The position numbers were made by a program, and so were the translations under genes. A model generated the notes under the pieces. The model saw only the letters and a program-made list of their open reading frames with translations. It made no database searches and had not been told where the DNA came from. This document shows positions 42,197 through 48,490 of a stretch of 64,000 bases of DNA, in pieces. Source of the stretch: an uncultured bacterium (GTDB lineage: Bacteria; Bacteroidota; Rhodothermia; Rhodothermales; UBA10348); the NCBI GenBank assembly GCA_943788505.1, contig CALSQR010000001.1:930001-994000 (forward strand), read 5' to 3'. The first letter of the stretch is position 1, and every line of letters starts with the position of its first letter.

Positions 42197-44461
42197 TTAG
42201 TCGTTATCCGCACCAACTAGTCGGTATCGATACTGAACAGATTCTGGACTGATAAACTCGGTAGCCGAAAAGCCAAATGATAGATTTTTCTCTTCGTAGC
42301 TAAGTACAGGTATTGACCAATCTGGCTGAGTCAGAGCGATCCCACCATTATCTGCACGGTAAACCCCGTGAAACAGAACTTTACCTGTAGAATTCTGCGT
42401 GACCTGGGCAATATGGGCGTTGAAGACCTTATTACCCGGCACATCATATCGGGGATCATATCTAATTAGCTCGCTTCCATTATTGAACCACACTACACCA
42501 GTAGAATCAACGAGGATGGAAGACGTCGAGCTTTTTTCAAACTTCATCGACTCAGGCGTTCCTGAGATTTCCATCCCAGAATGCTTTTTGTGGAGTTGGA
42601 TCAGACGGTCTGTAGTAACTAACCAACCAACACCATTTGAAGAAGGAGAAAGAACAGATACATCTCGTAAATCTGAGAAATCAAGATCATTCAGCTCAAG
42701 ATTCTCTCCATCTTCAGAGAGTTCAACTCTAAAAATGGCATTTGCATTGACACCGAATAAACTATCGCCCCACCTCACCACATCATTTCTTCCTAGGGGA
42801 TGATGTGAGGAGACCATTATTTTATCAACATCTCCGGTTTCTGAGTCGTAACCAGACACGACAACGAAACCATCATATGCTGTCCCCAAAAAAAGCTTGC
42901 CATCTTGTAATTCAATACTCCGAATTTCGAATGATGCTAATCCCAAATCAAGCCTTTGAAGTTGACAAGAATCATTTTCCATGAGAGGGTCATAAATAGC
43001 TAACCCATCTTCTAGGCCGACAATTAATACATCGTTTTTACTATCAACCGCGAATGAAAACGCCTGTACTGCTAAAAATTTGCCCTCATCATCTGGAATT
43101 TCACAAGGTACTAATTCCAAATCTATTGAATCCACATAACCTCTGAATATTCCGGATTCCGAAGCGATAAAGAGTTCATCATGATACTTTTCTAACGACC
43201 AAACTATCGGTTGTTCGCTTATTTGAACAAAATCTGGCATATTAGAGTCCTTCGAATAATATAATTCACTCGAAGGATCCACCATGTTCATATTTTTCGA
43301 AGCAAAAATACCTGCACCAGTTGTCACATAAATTCTTTTATCAATTTGTTTGATATCGTTGATATAGCCGGATATACCTTCGTCCCGATCGTAAGTGAGT
43401 CTTACCAAATCATTGTCTAGGTAGGCCACGCCTTCATTGTCCAGGGCAACCCACAAGCCTCCATTTCGAGATACTTTTAGGTAATTCTGAGAATTGTCAG
43501 GAAATCCAGTTTGGAGGCTCAAATGGTTGATCACAGTGCTATTATTATCAACAATGATTAGCCCAGCACCGAGGGTGGCAACGACAAGACGGCTAGCATC
43601 TAGTCGAGCTACGTGATACATCCGAAACTCATCACTGATAGATTGTAGTTCAGCCGGATAATTTCTTCGGAGCCTAACTGTGTCGTCAGTTTTATTGATT
43701 TCATAAACTCCATTCGCGTGAGTCCATATACAAATCGTCCCTATACTATCCGTAACGATACCTGATATAATGATATTAGATAACATCTCACCGCCTAGTA
43801 CAGGCCTCAACTCTCCGTCAACTAATTCTATTAAACCGACAGCAAACTCTCGAATAAATATTCTACCGCTGACCTCAAATGCATTATGAAATCCATATTC
43901 AGACTCCCACAACTTGATTTTTTTTCCATCGTACTCTAGCAGGTAATCCCTTGTCTGAAAATAGACTCTGCCAGCACTTTCCAGAACATTCCATACATTC
44001 CCAATTGATAAACTGTCTGGAATTAAATATTTCAGGGACTTGGCGTCAAGAATCCCTGTGCTGTCCACATCGACAAAGCCGAAATCACCCTGCTCGCCGT
44101 AATAGAGCCTTTCTGAATTCTTGTTTTGCGTGACCTTAAGAGACCTAACTGTTGAAGCGTTTGGAGTTTTGACTAATACAAACTCATCACCCCTCAGCGC
44201 TAATATTCCCTCTTCCTCAGCGAAGAAGACCCAGCCGGACTGCGATTCTTCTACCGACCAGATTTGATTGTTTATTTGAGATTCTCCGGGCGCCAGGTGG
44301 GAAAGTCTCGTTCCAAGCGTGTCTGAAATCACAAGAATTCCTGTCCCGTCTTTGGCATCAGAAGGGGATGGTGTGCAGCTGATAATCAGAGCGACAGCAG
44401 CAATACATAACAAAATTATTACACGATTGGACATTGAATACGTGTGGAAGAAGTGTTTCAT
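42197..44461 (-). CDS. N-terminal half of the propeller histidine kinase (Reg_prop sensor), cut by an in-frame stop
   Basis: 754 residues: a lipoprotein-like signal (LIISC), then a 7- to 14-blade Reg_prop-type beta-propeller built of repeats such as GGLWVALDNEGVAYLDND and GVGWLVTTDRLIQL, leading into a YYY domain that stops abruptly at YRYRLVGADND. In hybrid sensors of Bacteroidota the same order continues without a break into the membrane helix and kinase. The stop is a TAA at 42197-42199, and the next codons restore family sequence. The gene is clearly more AT-rich than its neighbours. ATG at 44461 has GAAGGG upstream at a long 12-base spacing. Divergent from the repeat lipoprotein across 168 bases. 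Confidence 0.85.
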   Translation of the reverse strand: MKHFFHTYSMSNRVIILLCIAAVALIISCTPSPSDAKDGTGILVISDTLGTRLSHLAPGESQINNQIWSVEESQSGWVFFAEEEGILALRGDEFVLVKTPNASTVRSLKVTQNKNSERLYYGEQGDFGFVDVDSTGILDAKSLKYLIPDSLSIGNVWNVLESAGRVYFQTRDYLLEYDGKKIKLWESEYGFHNAFEVSGRIFIREFAVGLIELVDGELRPVLGGEMLSNIIISGIVTDSIGTICIWTHANGVYEINKTDDTVRLRRNYPAELQSISDEFRMYHVARLDASRLVVATLGAGLIIVDNNSTVINHLSLQTGFPDNSQNYLKVSRNGGLWVALDNEGVAYLDNDLVRLTYDRDEGISGYINDIKQIDKRIYVTTGAGIFASKNMNMVDPSSELYYSKDSNMPDFVQISEQPIVWSLEKYHDELFIASESGIFRGYVDSIDLELVPCEIPDDEGKFLAVQAFSFAVDSKNDVLIVGLEDGLAIYDPLMENDSCQLQRLDLGLASFEIRSIELQDGKLFLGTAYDGFVVVSGYDSETGDVDKIMVSSHHPLGRNDVVRWGDSLFGVNANAIFRVELSEDGENLELNDLDFSDLRDVSVLSPSSNGVGWLVTTDRLIQLHKKHSGMEISGTPESMKFEKSSTSSILVDSTGVVWFNNGSELIRYDPRYDVPGNKVFNAHIAQVTQNSTGKVLFHGVYRADNGGIALTQPDWSIPVLSYEEKNLSFGFSATEFISPESVQYRYRLVGADND

Positions 44462-44629
44462 CGCAAGAGATTACCCTTCGTATCGTCTGACAATTTTTAA
44501 CCTTTAGCATTTTCTGTTTCAGTTCAATGTCGTAAAACGGACACATCTATCGTTTCTGTGTGTGAATTCCATCAGCAAATAGCTGAGAAAGAGCGACAAA
44601 CCGCAGAAATCCTCTCTAGAGGTAATGAA

Positions 44630-44809
44630 ATGAAGATTCGTGTTATATCAATGGCCATCGTAGCGGCGCTTGCTCTGACTGGTTGCAACCCCGACTCACT
44701 TGTCGGATCTCAGTCGGATGAAATTGCTGTATTTGTAGACGGCGGAAGCGGACACAACGTAGACGGCGGAAGCGGACACAACGTAGACGGCGGAAGCGGA
44801 CACAACTAA
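44630..44809 (+). CDS. Small lipoprotein with three perfect VDGGSGHN repeats
   Basis: Only 59 residues: signal peptide with lipobox LTGC (mature Cys20), a linker NPDSLVGSQSDEIAVF, then VDGGSGHN three times, ending on the last Asn. The mature lipopeptide would be about 40 residues. The ATG at 44630 has AGAGG seven bases before it; an upstream frame start at 44558 has none and would put charged residues before the signal. A strong terminator lies 20 bases after the stop. It does not match a family I know. It might be an outer-membrane surface lipopeptide or a peptide ligand. The repeated Gly/Ser/His/Asn block could bind a metal. Confidence 0.75.
   Translation: MKIRVISMAIVAALALTGCNPDSLVGSQSDEIAVFVDGGSGHNVDGGSGHNVDGGSGHN
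44735..44806 (+). repeat. Three perfect 24-bp tandem repeats inside the small lipoprotein gene
   Basis: The 24-base unit starting GTAGACGGCGG occurs at 44735-44758, 44759-44782 and 44783-44806 with no differences, immediately followed by the TAA stop. Being in frame and identical at silent positions, it points to recent expansion by slippage or unequal exchange, so copy number may vary between strains. Confidence 0.97.
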
Positions 44810-44828
44810 AAGGCCATACTCAAGCATT

Positions 44829-44869
44829 GAGGCCAACCCGATTTATCGGGTTGGCCTCTTTTGTTTTGG
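44829..44869 (+). terminator. Intrinsic terminator after the repeat lipoprotein gene
   Basis: A perfect 12-bp stem (44829-44840 with 44847-44858), a six-base loop ATTTAT and a TTTTGTTTT tail. It follows the 59-residue lipoprotein gene by 20 bases, which supports that gene being transcribed as a short unit of its own. Confidence 0.93.
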
Positions 44870-44993
44870 TCGGTTTTTATCAGCTAGGTGGTGCTGAGGC
44901 TGTGATGAGTGCCGATTAAGCGGGACGCTCGATGGCTACTATCACTTGAAAAACATCGATCTAGTCAAGTCTCACCAAACAACACGCTTGACT

Positions 44994-46055
44994 CTAGTAG
45001 TCTTCGATCGCTTTAAGTATGGCTGGCACGATGTCTTCTTCAGGAATGGTGCTAATGATCTTTCCTTTCTTGAATAGGTGCGCCCTTCCTCTTCCCAGAG
45101 AAATACCAAGGTCAGCACCAGCAGCTTCTCCAGGACCATTTACCGCACATCCCATCAAAGCGACATTTAGATCTTTGTCAAATTTCCTGGCTTTGACCGC
45201 AGCTTCCACTTCCTCAACAATCGAGAAAAGGTCCCCAGTTAGGCGGCCACAAGTTGGGCATGCAATGATGTTCACTCCCGGTCGACCTAGGCGAAGAGAC
45301 TTGAGGATCTGATGCCCCGCATCCACTTCATGCTCAGAATCGGCGGCAAGTGACACACGAATGGTGTCCCCAATGCCTTCTGCCAGAAGCGCCCCAATCC
45401 CGATTGAGCTTTTGATGGTGCCAGTGTCTTTCGACCCTGATTCAGTAACACCAAGGTGCAACGGGAAATCAGTCCTTTCTGCGAGCAACTTGTAGGACTG
45501 GATCATGAAAAACACGTCAGAGTGTTTCACTGAAATGACAACATCCTCAAAGTCACAGGAGGCACAAATTTCCAAGTGGCGCATGGCACTTTCGTAGAGC
45601 GCTTCAGGCTGTGGGTATCCGTACTTGTCTAGAATATCCTTTTCCAACGAACCCGAATTTACCCCAATTCTGATGGGAAGCCCCGCAGCTTTCGCTGCTG
45701 TGAGCACTTCTGCTTCCCATTCTGGCTTCCCAATATTACCTGGGTTGATGCGAACTTTCGCTACTCCGGCCTCAATGGCCTGAAGCGCATATTTGTGGTT
45801 GAAGTGGATATCAGCTACCACTGGGACCTTGGCGCCGGAAACGACCTCAGGCAGCGCATCAGCATCTTCCGGCCTTGGAACTGCCACCCGTACGATGTCT
45901 GCACCAGCATCCGCTAGTCGATTTATCTCAGTAACGGTGGCCTCAACGTCATGCGTCTTAGAGGTGGTCATTGACTGAACGGAAATAGGTGCTCCCCCGC
46001 CAATGATTACATCTCCAACATGTACCTGTCTTGAAATTCTTCTGGGACGTTCCAT
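44994..46055 (-). CDS. ispG: 4-hydroxy-3-methylbut-2-en-1-yl diphosphate synthase (IspG/GcpE)
   Basis: A 353-residue MEP-pathway enzyme that reduces MEcPP to HMBPP. The TIM-barrel begins with ISVQSMTTSKTHDVEAT, and the iron-sulfur domain carries the cluster cysteines in CPTCGRLTGD and MGCAVNGPGEAAGAD, with the conserved glutamate of the last motif. This is the short two-domain form; the long form with an inserted third domain, common in many Bacteroidota, would be over 600 residues. It is a single gene flanked by non-coding stretches. ispE lies 9 kb away in the same window. Confidence 0.96.
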   Translation of the reverse strand: MERPRRISRQVHVGDVIIGGGAPISVQSMTTSKTHDVEATVTEINRLADAGADIVRVAVPRPEDADALPEVVSGAKVPVVADIHFNHKYALQAIEAGVAKVRINPGNIGKPEWEAEVLTAAKAAGLPIRIGVNSGSLEKDILDKYGYPQPEALYESAMRHLEICASCDFEDVVISVKHSDVFFMIQSYKLLAERTDFPLHLGVTESGSKDTGTIKSSIGIGALLAEGIGDTIRVSLAADSEHEVDAGHQILKSLRLGRPGVNIIACPTCGRLTGDLFSIVEEVEAAVKARKFDKDLNVALMGCAVNGPGEAAGADLGISLGRGRAHLFKKGKIISTIPEEDIVPAILKAIEDY

Positions 46056-46364
46056 TTAAAACTGGATTCTTTCGGTGATGGAAGAAATCGCGCTCATTCT
46101 TAGTACTCTTTCACGCACTTCGGATGAGTAGAGAATGGCAGTAAAGTAGGTTAGCACACGATAGACTGTGTTACGGCACTCATGGAATGATCGCAAATTG
46201 AAGAGGAATTCCGACAACTACAATTCAATCGCGATTATCCAGAGAAATAGCTTTGAATCAGGCTAAAGGTCGCTACTGCACTCTCGCGCCGTTTCTCGGT
46301 ACCATATTTCGCCGCTGCAGCACAACACTCTACCTCATAACCATAAGCGCCGACTATCAAGTCA
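46056..46364. other. 309-base gap between ispG and the rhomboid gene, no gene seen
   Basis: Both neighbours are on the minus strand, so this gap contains the ispG promoter and the 3' region of the rhomboid gene. A short minus-strand frame crosses part of it (down to 46235) but begins inside the rhomboid coding region without a ribosome site. I see no tRNA-like fold, strong terminator or conserved motif. Confidence 0.5.
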
Positions 46365-47381
46365 CTAGTCATTATCGCTGCCCGATTCAACGAGGAATCT
46401 CTTTTCCTCATCAGAAAGCGAATCATAGCCTGTCGCACTGATCTTGTCCAATATTCGATCTACGGCTGATTCATTTGTCTCACCAATGCCAGAAGCCCTT
46501 TCCTGCTTTCTCTCAGGTCGTGACGTCCGTTCTGGGCTAAGTGACGCCTTTTTTGATGAGCGTCTCGCAAGACGAGCCTCCATTTTGTCCAGAATTCCAC
46601 CGCTGCTAACACCGCCGCTAATACCGCCGCTATCACTAGAGCGAGGACGGCTATAAGAATCATATTTTGGCTGTCGGCTACCACGTTGGCCTCTTGCAAA
46701 GACAGAGCCAACACTAAAAAGCGATTCGGACCATCCAAACGGATCACCGCCAGCCTGAAGGATGCGTCCAAATAGGAATCCTGTGGCAATGCCGCCAAGG
46801 TGAGCTGATACGGACGTGCCTCCGGCAGAGAGAAAGAGAATGTCCAGCGCCATGAATCCAATCACGACATGAATAAGCCGGACAACGCCGATAAACATTA
46901 GGCCGATGCGCTTATCAGGCTGGTGTATAGCTACCATCGTCATCAGAGCCATGACAGCACCGGATGCGCCATGGACAATACCCCCAAAAAACGAGGCTCC
47001 AGGAAACAGGGCGTGAAGCCCCACGGTCATCAAGGCCCCGCCAGCTGCTCCAAGAATATAAATACCCAAAATTCGTCCTGGACCGTATGTCTCTTCGTAT
47101 TCCTTACCGATCCAGAACATCCAAAGCATATTGAATCCAATGTGCAGCAATCCTCCTAAGCCTGTACCAAGGTGAAGGAAGCTGTACGTCAACAGTTGCC
47201 ATGGCTCATAGACTATGCCTGGCAAACCCGGGTTTAAAGCTATATGCCGAATGACAAAATCGTAGGTCACAGGGAAATGGATCAGGAAAACCTGCCATAC
47301 CAGATAAGCGACGACGTTGATCGCGAGCAGAAGCCTCAGCGCACGCGGCTGCATTTGATACCAAAACTTGAAAGAGCTCAC
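46365..47381 (-). CDS. Rhomboid-family intramembrane serine protease with disordered tail
   Basis: A 338-residue rhomboid. Six helices occupy about 15-215, with the catalytic Ser in HGASGAVMAL and catalytic His in SAHLGGIATGFLFG; the LLHIGFNMLWMFWIG helix supplies the conserved oxyanion His/Asn. After residue 225 comes a long Ser/Arg/Gly-rich, disordered cytoplasmic tail ending in a short helical motif VDRILDKISATGYDSLSDEEKRFL, typical of Bacteroidota rhomboids. It cleaves transmembrane substrates. It follows the second rhomboid by 22 bases, so both are likely co-transcribed. Confidence 0.92.
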   Translation of the reverse strand: MSSFKFWYQMQPRALRLLLAINVVAYLVWQVFLIHFPVTYDFVIRHIALNPGLPGIVYEPWQLLTYSFLHLGTGLGGLLHIGFNMLWMFWIGKEYEETYGPGRILGIYILGAAGGALMTVGLHALFPGASFFGGIVHGASGAVMALMTMVAIHQPDKRIGLMFIGVVRLIHVVIGFMALDILFLSAGGTSVSAHLGGIATGFLFGRILQAGGDPFGWSESLFSVGSVFARGQRGSRQPKYDSYSRPRSSDSGGISGGVSSGGILDKMEARLARRSSKKASLSPERTSRPERKQERASGIGETNESAVDRILDKISATGYDSLSDEEKRFLVESGSDND

Positions 47382-47403
47382 CTGACTACCTCGTATTGAA
47401 CGA

Positions 47404-48087
47404 TCACCAATACATTTGCTTTTCGGGCTTCCATGGCAACTTACCGCGCCAGAACTGAATCAACAGGAAACCAAACAACATGCCACCCAAATGGGCGAAA
47501 TGTGCTACGGTACTTGAGCCACTAACCCCCGCAAATAACTCAATCAAACCATATCCAATCACAAACCACTTCGCTTTCACTGGAAATAGGAAGTACAGGT
47601 AGATCGGCTGGTCTGGAAACATCATTCCAAAGGCAAGCAATAGTCCGAACACGCCGCCGGATGCGCCAATGGTCGGTACCCACCATCGCGGATCACCGCC
47701 ACTTGACACAAAATCAAATGTGATAATGGGAAGCTGAATCAATGCGGCACCGACCACACAGGCGAAGTAAAACACAGCAAAACGCTGCGAACCCCACGTG
47801 TTTTCAATCTGAACGCCAAACATCCACAGAGCGAACATATTGAATAGCAAATGACTGAATCCACCGTGTAGGAAGCCATAAGTCAACAGCTGCCATGGCC
47901 AAAATTCGCCGAATCCAATGATCGGGGTGTCGCCTAACGGCCATAGTCCAAACCAGCTTATCAGTATTGCATTCGTCGAAGGAACGATCTGTGCAAGGAA
48001 AACCAACCCATTAAGAATCAGGAGATTCTTTATCACGGGAGGGAAAACCGAAAACCGCGTTGGTGGCTGATACGTGCCTTGGTACAT
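47404..48087 (-). CDS. Rhomboid-family intramembrane serine protease, compact form
   Basis: A 227-residue six-helix rhomboid with catalytic Ser in IGASGGVFGLLLAFG, catalytic His in AHFAHLGGMLFG, and the structural motif HLLFNMFALWMFG. It lacks the long tail of its neighbour. Tandem rhomboids of this kind probably come from an old duplication, and the pair likely share a promoter just upstream of 48087. The substrates are unknown. Confidence 0.93.
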   Translation of the reverse strand: MYQGTYQPPTRFSVFPPVIKNLLILNGLVFLAQIVPSTNAILISWFGLWPLGDTPIIGFGEFWPWQLLTYGFLHGGFSHLLFNMFALWMFGVQIENTWGSQRFAVFYFACVVGAALIQLPIITFDFVSSGGDPRWWVPTIGASGGVFGLLLAFGMMFPDQPIYLYFLFPVKAKWFVIGYGLIELFAGVSGSSTVAHFAHLGGMLFGFLLIQFWRGKLPWKPEKQMYW

Positions 48088-48490
48088 GTGCTGTTTTGTT
48101 TGCCTATAAGACCTAGGTAATCTGTCCTAAAGTCGCAATACTTCTTGCTGTAAACTCGGTCCAAATAGGACCCAAACTCAAACGACAGATGGTTGCGACT
48201 TACCATCCACTACCCTTTTGGTTCTTGTATTTACACGGGTGCGCAACCCGAAATCTGCCATCAGCCGTAACGATACATTGTATAAGAGGGATCAAAAAGT
48301 CACATTAAGCCATGGCTATCGCTTCGATTAAGCTAATCGACACCATTTGCTATTCTTTTCTGGGTACGGGAAGCAGAGACATTGGATTCGGTCAGGCAGT
48401 GAATGAAGACTGCTCTCTATTGCATAGATTGATCACGGACTGACCGCAAACGGATTGAAAAAACGCGTACTTCATACAGAAGGGGCTCTT
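48088..48490. other. 403-base divergent gap between rhomboid and PBP genes, no gene seen
   Basis: This holds the divergent promoters of the rhomboid pair (minus) and the penicillin-binding protein gene (plus). The sequence is moderately AT-rich with no strong hairpin, tRNA or repeat. It may effectively extend to about 49000, since the first part of the downstream frame is not convincingly protein-like. Confidence 0.45.

Noticed and set aside
28591-42199. The two in-frame TAA codons considered as evidence of stop-codon reassignment
   Set aside because: Many intact genes here (for example those ending at 19315, 20890, 22036 and 23978) use TAA as a normal stop, so a changed code is not supported.
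44735-44806. Three identical 24-bp repeats considered as a CRISPR remnant
   Set aside because: The copies are directly adjacent with no spacers and lie in frame inside a lipoprotein gene; no cas genes are in the window.
46235-46438. A 67-codon minus-strand frame after the rhomboid gene
   Set aside because: It begins within the rhomboid coding sequence in another frame, has no ribosome site and no recognisable features beyond a Cys-Ala stretch.
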